From Xanthostigma xanthostigma (taxonomy: Eukaryota; Arthropoda; Insecta; Raphidioptera; Raphidiidae): DNA of 64,000 nucleotides. The notes under the pieces are model-generated. The model made no database searches, was not told the DNA's origin, and saw nothing but the letters and a program-made list of their open reading frames with translations. Position 1 is the first letter of the stretch; every line of letters starts with the position of its first letter. The stretch lies in NCBI GenBank assembly GCA_963575645.1, contig OY754468.1:5084001-5148000 (forward strand). The letters run 5' to 3'. Positions 21,119 through 32,839 of this stretch are shown one piece after another. Made by a program: the position numbers and the translations under genes.

Positions 21119-21795
21119 TAGTGATGGGAATAAATTGAGATATGATAATCGATTCATTTGATTATTAACATATTTCGATTATAATATACAATAATATTAG
21201 TAATTCATTCGATTATCAATCATTTTACTAAAAACTTAACTACCGAGTCGAATTACTACTAAAATTAATCGAATGAACGCATGTATCGGAACGGAACACT
21301 ACGAAACACTACTAATAATCGAGAGAGAACAGAGTAGCCGATCAACAGCTAGCAGCTACACTACACATAAGTTGTGTTGCAGGGAACCGAGCGAGATAGA
21401 TACTACCAATGTGTGTTGTGACTTGTGAGATAGATACTACTAGTTTAGTAGTATCTGTCTAGCTCGCAAACTATTAAACTAGTCTTCAGTGTATATAGTA
21501 GTGTTGATCCAATAGAATGTCGCGATGAAGAAAGGTTTGGTTGATGATCAGAAGTGAGCTTTACCAATGTTACGCTAGTGGCCAACGTTTCGAAAATGAA
21601 AAAAATGAAAATAAATTTTTCTAAACGTTGGCCACTAGCGTAACATTGGTAAAACTCACTTCTGATCATCAACCAAACCTTCCTTCATCGAACTAAATTA
21701 GTAAAATGTTTCGATTATCGCAATCATTAGATTATTAAAATCATTCGATTACTAATGTCTCGATTTTCAAAATATCTCGATTATTCCCATCACTA
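21119..21795. mobile_element. hAT-like MITE with ATTATTAT duplication, hosting a foldback
   Basis: Ends TAGTGATGGGAATAA.. and ..TTATTCCCATCACTA are exact inverted repeats. ATTATTAT lies on both sides (21,111-21,118 and 21,796-21,803), though low complexity weakens that point. Subterminal CGATTAT repeats occur in both orientations. A foldback at 21,495-21,695 is nested inside. Confidence 0.7.
21495..21695. mobile_element. Nested foldback, family of 6.2 and 12.4 kb
   Basis: Nearly perfect arms of about 85 bp (GATGAAG..GCCAACGTTTCGAAA and its mirror). Carries the same GTAGTGTTGATCCAATAGAA end as its relatives. Confidence 0.6.
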
Positions 21796-21804
21796 ATTAT
21801 TATA

Positions 21805-22890
21805 AACAATACTAAGCCTCCTTCTAACATACATACTTGGTTGCGTGCTTTCTGCTTTGTCCGATTTATACGTGTATATTCAGTGGCTCACTTTGTACTT
21901 CTCCGAGCAGTTCCGATGACACTCGATTCATAACACGCGTGTTAAACAAGACCGTTAGGAATATGGTATAAGAAAAAATCTAAAAATACGTCATATTCTT
22001 GATAGATTTTCGAAAAATCAAACGAGAAGTGTCGATGCTATTCATAATACCGCACTATAAATTTTATAATTCAATTTTAATAATAATGTATTTTGTAATC
22101 AGTTCTTCAAAAGTCTAAAACGCTGTTAGCCATGTTGGAGTCCGGCGTGACGTCACTTCGTCTGTAAACTACCTATGTTGTGCTGTGTGTCATTTTGAAG
22201 TTCTTTCAAGTTATTATCACGTTTATAGACTTCTATCCCTTATTTTATTGATTTCGCATCGTGGAAGACGGTTTCGTAAAAGCAGAAAGTACTAATCTAC
22301 CAAGGATAAATACGTTTGATAAATTAAGTTTTACTCATTTTTTTTATACTTACTGGTATAGTAATAAACAAAGCAATCTACAATATTTTTAATTGTACAG
22401 TGTTACTATGGTTACTGTGCACTATCGTTATTATTTACAATCATAGTGACGTCACGAGTCGTTTTCGCGTATAAAATATTATGATAAAAATTGTAGTGCT
22501 TCTTTATCACTTTAGGATTCATTTAAAACACTTTTCAAAAAACGGTGTAATAGCCTATTGTTTCTTTTAATCATAATTATATAAAAAATAGTATTGAACA
22601 AAAAAATTACAATTAAATGATAAAAAATGAATATGTTATGTAATAAATAACGTTAGATATCAGAAAAATATTGCGAATAAATACAATCGTTGCTAAAATA
22701 TTTGGGCTGTATGTAAAGTAAAATTGGAAGAGTAAATGATGAACTGGTCCTTCTTTGATCCTAAATAATGTAAAAGCATTGCCAATATATTCCGACAACC
22801 GTCAACTTACTATAAAATACGTGGTCAGGAATGGGTATCTTTACCCTATATGACGACAGATTGTTATTAATTATTATTATTGTTATATAA
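21805..22890. other. Unassigned sequence
   Basis: No gene. Two GTGACGTCAC-type palindromes (near 22,147 and 22,445) flank the block around 22,130-22,460 and may be relics of another element. Confidence 0.35.
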
Positions 22891-22892
22891 AT

Positions 22893-23228
22893 GACCGCGC
22901 GCACTTGTCAAGCACGAACCACCACGGCCTGCATATCACAAACCGGCACGATGTCGCTCCCTAAACTAGCATGGACCAGCAACTTTTAGTGCAGACGACT
23001 GACATTGTGCAGTTTTCAAGTAGTTTTATCGATGCAAATCAATTAATGAAAACGACTAAATAGGTCCAGCACGGTCATACAAAAATTGCAGGCGACGGCT
23101 TTTGACTGCTGGTTACAGGAACCGGTCTAACGTAAGTCACTCCATTAAATAATATAGGCACGAACAGATTTTCTTGGTTAGTGCTATGCTGGTCGTGCAG
23201 GTTCAGGCTTGGCAGTGAGCGCGGTTTT
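22893..23228. mobile_element. Probable MITE with degenerate 30-bp terminal inverted repeats
   Basis: GACCGCGCGCACTTGTCAAG on the left is an imperfect mirror of CTTGGCAGTGAGCGCGGTTT on the right. The interior is GC-richer than its surroundings and non-coding. Confidence 0.4.
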
Positions 23229-23229
23229 T

Positions 23230-24370
23230 AAAAAATAAATAATCTAAACATTTTTTAATCAAAAAAGGAACAATTTAAAAAATGTTTTGAAAGTATTGTT
23301 TTGACATCTTGAAATTGTTAACAAAATGTGATCTAGCATGGAATTATGCTATAGATTTATCAATATTTGTGGGTATTTTTTAAATAATGTAATTGATCTG
23401 TTGATTGGTATTTTCAGATATAGCATTCTATAAATTATTTTTTATCTAAATAAAAATAAGTTCACTACTGTACGGTAAAAAATTGATATTTTTCAAAAGG
23501 CATTTAATTATCATCCTGATGTAATTCGGGTCTGTTTTATGGTCTAGTTCTATATTTACTTTTGAAAATAAAATAAATATAAGATGTCACGATCCTAGTA
23601 TTTTAAAAATGTAACCAAAAACGCAAAATTTATCCTGCATAAGTATAAAAATTTGGTTAGACAACTCATTGTGACAATCTTTCAGAAAGACACCATGTGT
23701 GTTTATCTTTATAGAAACATAAACTGGAATATATTTTATGATAGTCAACTTATATTTTAGATCAGATGCTGCCGTACCGAATTCAATTTGGAATATTTTT
23801 TTTGCTGGAATTAGTACAAGAGACCGTACTGATTATGAAAACGCATTACTAGGCGGTAACCTGGTATGACATTGTTTATATCAATTTTTTTTATAATAAT
23901 AAGAAGAAAAATTCAATCAAACAGTTTTTTAAAAATATTTTTTGATCGATTTCCATGAAGATAGTTCAAAACTTTTTGTCGTAAAGTTGATATTTTTATT
24001 GTTATTAATTTTTGAAAAATTAAGAAAACTCCAATCATGGGATTTCTATTGACTATGTAATACTTACATAATCAGTAAAAATCTTGATCACGATATTTAA
24101 ACAAAAGAAATTCCATGATATATATAAGATATTGAGGGGATAAACAAATAATTTTTTTTCTGAAAGTTAATACCCAAAATCTGAAGATATACTAATTTTG
24201 TATTTAAATAAAATACTTCTTTATTATATCTTTAGATCGTCAGAAAATGAAAAATTGGCGTTTTTTAAATTTAAAAATTAACAAAATATCAACTTTATAC
24301 GAAAAAAAAGTTTTGAGCATTTCTTGTTGAAAATCGGTCAAATAAAATGTTTGTTTTTTCTTCTTACTGT
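23230..24370. other. Unassigned AT-rich sequence
   Basis: Roughly 1.1 kb of AT-rich DNA. Loose inverted similarity (AAACTTTTTGTCGTAAAGTT near 23,970 against AACTTTATACGAAAAAAAAG near 24,290) suggests an old foldback of about 400 bp. Confidence 0.35.
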
Positions 24371-24373
24371 CAT

Positions 24374-24826
24374 AAAAAATATTTTATTCAACACGTGTGA
24401 GTAATTTCGGGGCCCTGCTAAATTCGGGGGAAATAATAAATTACTTCATGTTGCCGCGTAGAGTGCGAATAATGAGTCGAAACTGTACGGTAATAGTATA
24501 TTACTGCATAGTTTTTGGACCAATAAGAATGCGGTAGCGATTTGTATAGGTATATGAAAACAGCATCGCAATTCAGCGAAAGTCAGGGCCATCTTGTGTG
24601 CATCGAGGGCGGTGGGTACGTCAATCAGTGAAGTGATTTATTATTTCTCCCTCTTTTATCAGGGCCCCGATTACATATTACTCGTGTTAGTTGAATAAAG
24701 TATTATGTGCGACTATTGATCGAAGGAGAATACCACTCACGTGTTACCGCACTCGCTACGCTTGTGGGGCAAATTTCACGCTCATGGAATCTTCTCCTTC
24801 TCTCACTAGTCGCACAATATACTATT
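24374..24826 (+). mobile_element. DNA transposon relic, copy 1 of a pair (see 34.5 kb)
   Basis: TTTTATTCAACACGTGTGAG and the mirror TAGTTGAATAAAGTATTAT bound an inner part that also has inverted CGGGGCCCTG / CAGGGCCCCG motifs. A second imperfect hairpin (24,696-24,826) follows, with a CGCACTCGC..GCTTGTGGGG palindrome in its loop. The same two-part arrangement occurs at 34,474-34,946. Confidence 0.55.
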
Positions 24827-24829
24827 AAC

Positions 24830-25340
24830 AATATCATCCCATGCTTGTCACTGATTTCAGCATCAAAATTGAATCCAAATCAAATTCGGAACGGCAGCCC
24901 CGATTCAATCTTGTCTATTTACTTCATTAATATTAAGAGATGAAGCGTGACCCATCTTATATTTTTTATGTCAATTTTATATTTTCCATGTAGTGAAAGG
25001 TTTGTTAATTTTGAAAAACGTGGTTTGTTGGGTGAGTTTAGAAATATGTCTTGTGATATGTCTTAATTTTAGAAAAAATATTTGTAAATTTAGATGTTAT
25101 TTGTTATATAATTATCTGTTTCTCTTTCACGGTATTGATTACCAGTGGCGTACTCAATCTTAATGGATGGGAATTTTATTTATAATGTGTCGTTTTTAAA
25201 AATACTAAAATAATGTTAAAAATCGGTTTTAAGTGTTTAGTGTCAATGCAACGTTTCTATTTCAATATTGCACAGCTGTTATTTAAAATAACAAAATAAA
25301 AAATAAATATGTGGTTTATAAAATATCATATGTACCTACC
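24830..25340. other. Unassigned AT-rich sequence
   Basis: No features seen. Confidence 0.4.
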
Positions 25341-25343
25341 TAA

Positions 25344-26090
25344 TAGTCCAGTCACTTTAGGGTTTTGACCTCGGAAAGAAACAAAATAAGCTGAATAATT
25401 TGTACAAACCTTTATTTTGGCATTCTTAATGTTGTCTCAAAAGTCTCATAACAGGTCACGTGTGAGCGTACTTAGATATCCAAGGTCAAAGGTTGCGAAA
25501 ATCAGTTTTTGGAAATATCTCGCTTTCCTTGCTTTAAATGGTATTTGCATCTATTATAAAAGTTATAGAGTATAAAATTCTCTACAAATTTCGTCTCAAA
25601 CATTTTTTTATACGTTTAGCCGTTTTTGAGATACATGCCATAGCACAGTCAATCGCGAATCCCAGTCAGTCCATATAAATATAAATTATATAATTATAAA
25701 TATAATGTATTAAATAGTTTATTAACTAATATTTAACAAATAATTAAATTAAAAACCGTACATGGCCTGGGATTCGCGATTGACCATACGCTATGGCTAT
25801 GTGCTCCACACTCTACGCAAACGGTTAAAATTGCTTGAGCCGAAATTTGTAGAGAATTTTATACTCTATAACTTTTATAATAAATGCAAATACGATTTGA
25901 GGCAAAGAAAGGGAGATATTTCCAAAAAAAACTGATCTTCTCCAACTTTGACCTTGAATATCTAAGGACGTTCACACGCGACATTTGAGACAACATTTAG
26001 AATGCCAAAAACACGGTTTATACAAATATTCAGTTTGTTCAGTTTCATTCCGAAGTTGTCCCCTTTTTTAGCTTATTTGACTGCACTATA
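25344..26090. mobile_element. Long foldback MITE, about 300-bp arms
   Basis: Terminal TAGTCCAGTCA and TGACTGCACTA mirror each other. Continuing inverted similarity covers AATAAGCTGAATAAT, ACTCTATAACTTTTATAATA and GGGATTCGCGATTGAC blocks, with a loop of about 100 bp around 25,690-25,750. No coding. TA occurs at the right edge. Confidence 0.7.
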
Positions 26091-26204
26091 AGTACTTACC
26101 TATCGTATAAAAGTTTTAATATTTGAAAAGGTAAGACTATTTTTTTTTTTTTAATTTATAAACGGCATTTGGTACAGTGTACGAAATGTCTCTAGGAGTA
26201 CCAG

Positions 26205-26475
26205 AAGGGTTAAAAACAGATATGAATGGTTAAATTCAAAAACACAGTTCGTTAGAAAATGTCGAATTTTCTGAAATATACGTTCGGACGTCCCGATTGT
26301 ATTTTTGAAGCTAGAAGGTTCGGATGGACAAAGCGTCAGACTGCAGATACCTCAGACGAATTTTTTGACAAAAAGTTTTACCTACATGAGAACAATAGGT
26401 TATTTGACTCTATAAAAAATAAATTATTAAATTATGGAATGCGAAAATTTATCGAACAAGAAACCAACAATTAGT
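26205..26475. repeat. Diverged relative of the 30.4-30.7 kb hairpin arm
   Basis: Shares, with substitutions, the series TATTTTTGAAGCTAGAAGG, GGACAAAGCGTCAGACTGCA and ACGAATTTTTTGACA with the arm at 30,440-30,525. The 71-codon frame here is therefore repeat-derived. Confidence 0.45.
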
Positions 26476-26670
26476 GGTTTGTATATACGAGGTCGATTTA
26501 TTATTTCAATTACAGATTTTTTTTTGACATGTCGAAAAACGCTGTGCGCCATGACGATTTGAACTGTGACGTCAGACTTGTAGTAAACACACAAATACCT
26601 ATGTAAACACACGTAAGTAAACATTAAAAGCGAGCCTCGTGTAAACGATACCGAGCCTTATTTGCGCTTG

Positions 26671-27047
26671 ATTGTATACTACAAGAATGACGTCATAGTG
26701 GGTAAAAAGTTTACATTTGTACGAAATAAAAATCATTGCAAACTAAACTACGATATGGACAATTTAAGGAAATTTAAAATAAAAATAAGGGTCAAATAGC
26801 CTATTCAATACCTCTTACTTAAAAATTATTTGTGAGATGTGACTTTTTATCGAAAAACTTGTATACTACAAGAATGACGTTACAGTAGGTAAAACGTTTA
26901 CATTTGAGCGAAAAAAAATCCTTGCAAACTAAACTACGATATAAACAATTTCAGGCAATTTAAAAATAAGGGTCAAATAGCCTATTCAATACCTCTCACT
27001 TAAAAAAATTATTTGTGAGATGTGAACTTTTTATCGAAAAACGATAT
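26671..27047 (+). repeat. Tandem duplication, two units of about 190 bp
   Basis: Both units start TGTATACTACAAGAATGACG and end near GTGAGATGTGA..TTTTTATCGAAAAAC. They differ by scattered substitutions and a small indel, so the duplication is not recent. Confidence 0.85.
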
Positions 27048-27178
27048 GTATAGGGGTTGAATTCTCAAAAATCTTTTTTATTGCGTGTCTAAGTCATGAA
27101 AGGTACCTAGTGTCCAAAGTTTGTAGCTTCAGCGGTTTGACGTGAGAGTTGAGTCAGGTTGTACCGTAGACTTCTCTG

Positions 27179-27641
27179 TTTTAAGTTAATTCTCCTTTTT
27201 TAACAGCGTGTAGAAATCAAATAGACGAAAAAATATTTTAAGTAATTTTTTTTATCAGAACTCAAAAATAAGAGAGAAACAGTCGTTCAAAGTTTAATTA
27301 ATTTTTTTAAATTTGATTTAATTGATTCCGGTTAACACACGCGAAAAAGTGATAGCACGAATCGGAAATGCACCCCAATGTACAGAAGCATGGATACAAC
27401 GCACGCATCTCTGTATCCAAAAAACGGGGATAACTTCGAACAATTTCTGTGAATACTTGATAATTACATAACATATTTCCATGGTGACATAACATAACGT
27501 CAGGACCGACCTCAAAATTTAATAAAACTTCTAAAGCTCGTTTCTCTTTCATTTTTGAGTTTTGATAAAAAAAAGTTACTTGAAATATGTTTGTTCGTCT
27601 GTTTGATTTCTATACGCTGTTAAAAAAAAGATTCAACTTAA
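27179..27641. mobile_element. Foldback element, about 120-bp arms
   Basis: Arms run TTAACAGCGTGTAGAAATCA and onward through a poly-T/AGTTC stretch, mirrored at 27,530-27,641. The 220-bp centre is unique, with a CACACGCGAAAAAGTGATAG phrase. Minus-strand open frames in the centre have no domain. Confidence 0.6.
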
Positions 27642-27644
27642 AAA

Positions 27645-28180
27645 TCACCTGTATAATAGTATATCTAGATTAATTGAATTTTTCGTTATTTACCATTTTT
27701 ACTCGATCGATAATCTTGTTTTCTATGTGAACTGTACAGGTTTAACTGTTTTATAATTTATCATTTTTGTGTACGCCACTGCTGATAACTAATAAATAAT
27801 TGTAAATATGGCTGTGTAAATACTTAAATATTTTGTTTTATACTATTTAGTTAAATTAATTAATTAAGAATGACAAAAAAGAAATAATTAATTTCAAACA
27901 AAATGTTATTGTACTTAAAAATGATGTAAAGACAAAAACCTAATGTGTATTGATTAATGGAGAATCCACACGTCTCTCGAATTATTTGCATTTTATTAAG
28001 CAATAAATTTAAATTTTAAAACTTTATGTTGTTTTGTTATCATTTAAGTCAACTGTACGAATTCCTTCCCTATATACTTCGTTTTCATTATCCAATATCA
28101 TTTTTCTATCCTGACCATCCACTCAAAATTTTAAACTTCATAATACCAGTAAATGCTAGCACAATTTGGAAATGAATATG
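27645..28180. other. Unassigned AT-rich sequence
   Basis: No features seen. Confidence 0.4.
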
Positions 28181-29585
28181 TACGGGCTGTAACTTTCGAA
28201 GGAGTTAATTGATTTTAACGAAATTTGGTTCTTATGCTAAAATCCATCACCGCACGAAGCCTATTTAAAATGTTCAAATCTTTGATTAACGTCTGATTAG
28301 AATTCTTCAATAAATAAAATTATCGACCAATTTTTCAGACAAATATTTAAAATATCCCCAATCGGGCCATTTTAAGGGTGGTATTTAGGAGTTGAAAAAT
28401 ATTTTGGGTCCAAAAATACCGAAAAATTTCTCAGAATCGTTTCAAAATTGACATTTAGACCATTAGTAAAGATAGAATCGTGCTGCCAAAATTTTATTAA
28501 AATCGGCCCGACAGGACCGCACTTAAAAATTTCGGGCAATAACTTTCGAAAGAATTAATTTTAACGAAATTTGAACCACATATTGAAATTCATCACCGCA
28601 CGAAGCCTGTTTAAAATGTGCCCAATCGGGCCATTTTAAGGTGATATTTAGGGGTTGAAAAATTATTTTGGGTCCAAGAAACCGAAAAAATTCTCAGAAT
28701 CGTTTCAAAATTGACATTTAAACCATTAGTAAAGATAGAATCGTGCTGCCAAAATTTTATTAAAATCAGCCCGATAGGACCGAACTTAAAAATTTCGGCA
28801 ATAACTTTCGAAGGAGTTAATTGATTTTAACGAAATTTGATCCGTATGCTAAAATCCATCACCGTACGAAGCCTATTTAAAATGTGCCCAATCGGGCCAT
28901 TTTAAGGGTGATATTTAGGGGTTGAAAAATTATTTTGGGTCCAAGAAACCGAAAAAATTCTCAGAATCGTTTCAAAATTGACATTTAAACCATTAGTAAA
29001 GATAGAATCGTGCTGCCAAAATTTTATTAAAATCAGCCCGATAGGACCGAACTTAAAAATTTCGGTAATAACTTTCGAAGGAGTAAATTGATTTTAACGA
29101 AATTTGATCCGTATGCTAAAATCCATCACCGTACGAAGCCTATTTAAAATGGGCCTAATCGAGCCATTTTAAGGGTGAATTTTAGGAGTTAAAAAATGTT
29201 TTTGGACCCTAAAATACCAAAAAATTTCACAGAATCGTTTCAAAATTGAAATTTAATTCATTAGTAAAGATAGAAATGTACTGCCAAAATTTTATTAAAA
29301 TCAGCCCGACAGGACCGAACTTGAAAATTTTATGAAACGTTAGTTTGTAGGTGTAGATTTACATAGTGAAGGGTGTAATAATTTGATATGGTGCGGGTAT
29401 CAATTGATAATAATAATTTTTAAATTAAGAAAAAAATTTTAAGGGCTTTATTAAGGGGTTAAATTTTTTATTTAGTCCAAAAAAAAAAATAAGTTCACAT
29501 AATAATGCCATACTGCCTGAATTAGCAAATACTGAAATACACTATGTTGTCGGCAGGATTTTGCACAGCGATCCAAGCTTTTTTT
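28181..29585 (+). repeat. Repeat element with four tandem 265-bp units
   Basis: Unit starts (ATAACTTTCGA phrase) fall near 28,189, 28,539, 28,801 and 29,068, spaced about 265 bp once an 85-bp insertion in unit 1 is removed. Units 2-4 share long near-identical runs. The tail from about 29,335 matches that of the single-unit copy at 9,111-9,625, so the array arose inside the element. Each unit holds the palindromic ATCGGGCC motif. No coding found. Confidence 0.8.
28266..28352. mobile_element. Half-copy of the CTTTGATTAACGTCTGA MITE, with ATTTAAAAT duplication
   Basis: One arm only, inserted in unit 1 of the tandem repeat. ATTTAAAAT occurs directly on both sides. Two-armed copies are at 50,897-51,050 and 58,800-59,115. 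Confidence 0.65.
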
Positions 29586-29727
29586 TTAATTCTTAGAAAA
29601 TCATGTTTCAAGTACCTATAAGATAAAACTGAGTTTGTTAAGGTAAGTGATCTTACACTGAAATATATTTTTTCTATAATGACTAATTTGTGCAGGTAAA
29701 ATACAAAAACACAATAGTAAAAGTAGT

Positions 29728-30305
29728 GATGTGTCGCTCCTGAGCGAGTCGTTCATAATGAACGACTCCTTTCTCCGAGCGCCATTGCTCTGTGCTGAGG
29801 TATACTGTACTGTTGCATTCGCACATTTACAGAGCGCACACAGCACAGGCCATAGAGGCACTAGTGAATTTTGCACGTACGGAGTTATCTTTGCTGAGTC
29901 ATTTAATGTTGAATGACACGCTGTAAGTGCAATAGTACTAAGCTTATAGTGACCTAAACCATTCACATTGACGTCGTTAACAAAGATATAATGCCTATTG
30001 TAACAAAAAACATTATTGTTGTTAAGCTTTTATTATACTGTATAGTTTATCCGAAATGTGAATAATAATATAAGAACACAATCATATTAAAATGAGCTCA
30101 GAGCAGTGTGTGTAGTGTGCAATGCTACATGACTCCTGAGCATGTATAATGACAGTTAACAGTTCACACCTCTGCAGTCTGCACTCTTGTGTAGTGCGTA
30201 CTCTCTAGTGTCGCTCCTTTGAACGACTCGCTCTGAGCGACTCTTTTTAGTGAGCGGAGCGCACGGAGCCAACTCCCAATAAAGGGTCATGCGGACACAT
30301 CACTA
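29728..30305. mobile_element. hAT-like MITE, full copy
   Basis: Ends TAGTGATGTGTCGCTCC and ..GCGGACACATCACTA are inverted repeats, with several GAGCGA / TCGTTC motifs inside each end. It is a fuller relative of 15,049-15,525. The flanking 8-mers do not match well, so the duplication has decayed. Open frames inside are not genes. Confidence 0.7.
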
Positions 30306-30379
30306 TAAGGTAGAAAATGTATTATCAAAATACAATAAGATTTCTTAAGAGTATTCGTCCCTGCAAATACCCCCTGCAC

Positions 30380-30740
30380 CCTTCATCTCAAATCTTTTCC
30401 CCTCGCCTAAAAACGGTTCGCGCTCTCCCGACGCTATTTTTAAAGCTAGAGGGTTCTGGTAAACGCCAAATGAAAGACAAAGAATCAGACTACAGATCCT
30501 TCAGGCGAATTTTTTGAAAAAAAAAATCCTGAAAAAACTTACAACCTTTTGAAAAAAATAATAAGTTACGTAATATTTCACACGTAGGCGAAACTGTTTT
30601 TCAAAAAATTCGCCTGAAGGATCTGTAGTCTGATTCTTTGTCTTTCATTTGGCGTTTACCAGAACCCTCTAGCTTTAAAAATAGCGTCGGGAGAGCGCGA
30701 ACCGTTTTTAGGCGAGGGGAAAAGATTTGAGAGGAATGAT
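30380..30740. mobile_element. Near-perfect hairpin element, about 140-bp arms
   Basis: Arms at 30,382-30,524 and 30,597-30,738 are almost identical in inverted orientation over GC-rich sequence (CGCTCTCCCGACGC / GCGTCGGGAGAGCG), around a 72-bp AT-rich loop. Low divergence suggests recent origin or gene conversion between the arms. Confidence 0.8.
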
Positions 30741-30907
30741 TCCAGTGAAAAATATTCGATTGAGTGGGGAGTCAAGCCTGTGGGCTATATTGCTAGTGTG
30801 TGAAGCTAAACTGTTTCCGAATGTCACGCTCGCGGTGGTGAAATAAGAAAACTTGTGCATAGTTCGTTACTATTGTTTTCGCGTCTGTCTTAATAATAAA
30901 TCTATAA

Positions 30908-31385
30908 TACTGCTAGCGGCGCGGTCCGGCTTCGCCTGAAATTGTAGGTTGGCTATAAAAAGGTAGACATATTATGCTGCATTGGACTTTATTACAGAAT
31001 AATAGTGGTATTTGCAGTGCGTTGTCATATATATTTATTAATAATAGCCGTTAGCCGATTGACACGAAATACAGCAGCGACAACAGTATCAGGGCAACTT
31101 TTACAATTTTTCTATCCCTAAAAACCTTATTTAGACTATCATGAATATAAAAAAAAATAGCCAAATCGGTTCAGACGTTGTGAAGTGCTGCGCTTACCAA
31201 CGAACAGCATTATTTAGTTTTTATTTATATTTTTTCTGGATCTCGACAACATCGCCACCTACCGGATTCAACTATAGCTAAGAACTATCCAGGTAAGCTC
31301 ATAAGTTCAAAAAAATTTATCAAAAGCGGCCGAGCTGTTTGATGAGAAGAACACACGCACAGAGGAATTTTATATATAAAGATAA
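30908..31385 (-). mobile_element. Helitron-like element, another subfamily
   Basis: On the minus strand it ends ..GGCGAAGCCGGACCGCGCCG-CTAG and starts near a TCTTTATATATAAAATTCC phrase. This is the same architecture as the other copies with a different body. No coding. Confidence 0.5.
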
Positions 31386-31424
31386 GTGAATTAGTTTGTG
31401 ATTTTGGGATATCGTATGATAGTC

Positions 31425-32296
31425 CAAGAGCCGAACCTAAATCGACCTTCACCGAGCTGATAATAGAATGAAACATATTTTATCATGAATTTAGTAAGTA
31501 TATTAGGAAATAAATTAAAAATGGGTTTGCTAAAAAAATCCTGGACAGACTATTTTTAATTATTTAAAAAAAAATGATTTTTTATTAAATGTTGCAACAT
31601 CAAGATAATAAGAAAATTTTGTCCTGACTTGAAGTATAAAACGTATAGAATGTGCAGCCGTTGGGTTGTCTATTATTTACCTGGGCGAACTCTGGGTTGT
31701 CAGTTATAAACAGGTATGTCGATGCAAGTTACTTTCACCTGATTGGATAATAGAATCATAAGCGCTGTTTTATTGCGAACACGTTGATATAGGGTTGTCT
31801 GCGAAAAATACGGTCCTATTAGGGGTTTGCGAATTTTAAAGATTTTAATTTTGACGCGCGTGGAAGTGTGTGACAGAGAGATCCGAGGTAAGTAACTGTG
31901 TAATAATAAAGGACCCAACATCGCAGTCGCTTGTGATGGCACCCTGAATATTAGAAAGTTTACATACCGAGCACTTTCTAATATTTAGGGTGCCATCACA
32001 AGCGACTGCGATGTTGGGTCCTTTATTACCCAGTAGTTCGCCCAGGTAAATAATAGACAACCCAACGGCCGCACATTCTATACGTTTTATACTTCAAGTC
32101 AGGACAAAATTTTCTTATTATCTTGATGTTGCAACATTTAATAAAAAATCTTTTTTTTTTTAAATAATTAAAAATAGTCTGTCCAGGTTTTTTTTAGCAA
32201 ACCCATTTTTAATATATTTTCTTATACTAAATTCATGATAAAATATGTTTCATTCTTGTTACCAGCTCGGTGAAGGTCGATTTAGGTTCGGCTCTT
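31425..32296. mobile_element. 870-bp foldback element with a nested palindrome
   Basis: Outer arms of about 260 bp (31,425-31,685 and 32,035-32,296) are nearly identical inverted copies. Between them lies about 215 bp found only once (31,690-31,905), then an inner palindrome (about 31,910-31,960 against 31,973-32,025, CATCGCAGTCGCTTGTGATG and its mirror). No coding recognised. Confidence 0.75.
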
Positions 32297-32299
32297 CTA

Positions 32300-32680
32300 C
32301 TATATTTAATATAAATTAATTTTCATTGTTATCCATAAGGCAGTCGATGTTTGTAGACCTTTCTTTAAAATTTCCTGCAAAAAAAAACAAAACTTGACTT
32401 TTAAAAAAATGGATTGTTGTAATATCTTTCACTATGGTTTAATTTGTTTTACGTCGTGGGTGATGCCGGGTATTACAAATGAATATATTTAAACGTTTAT
32501 TTTTAGATATATTTATTATAATTAATAAATTTCTCACAAAAGTTCCAAAAGAATGTTATTCGTTTATATCGTACGCTAAAAACTGAAAAGTATCTCTAAA
32601 CGCAGAAAAGAGTGCTATCACTTTTTGCTGACCTATTGCGTAAGCTTTGCTTTATTACAGATGTATCTAGTAGGATACAC
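32300..32680. other. Unassigned AT-rich sequence
   Basis: No features seen. Confidence 0.4.
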
Positions 32681-32683
32681 GAG

Positions 32684-32833
32684 GTTCGTTCCAAGCAGCC
32701 GCGAACGGTAATAGAACCATACACAATCTTGTCACTGCGCGAGACTAATTTGCGCACTAGTTTAAAAATCGATACTGCGCAAGACAGTCTTGCGCAGTAA
32801 CAAGACTGTGTACGGTTTTATTACCGTACGAAC
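32684..32833. mobile_element. Small palindromic MITE, copy 1
   Basis: GTTCGTTCCAAGCAGCCG and the mirrored GTACGAAC close a 150-bp hairpin with CTGCGCAAGACAGTCTTGCG at its centre. A second copy at 59,912-60,075 has better-preserved ends. Confidence 0.7.
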
Positions 32834-32839
32834 TTATGA

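Noticed and set aside
27307-27552. 81- and 65-codon minus frames
   Set aside because: They lie in the centre and arm of a foldback element, with no domain and no splice context.
28181-29335. CRISPR-like array of regular repeats
   Set aside because: Units are 265 bp with no short repeat-spacer structure, and the DNA is eukaryotic. It is a tandem duplication.
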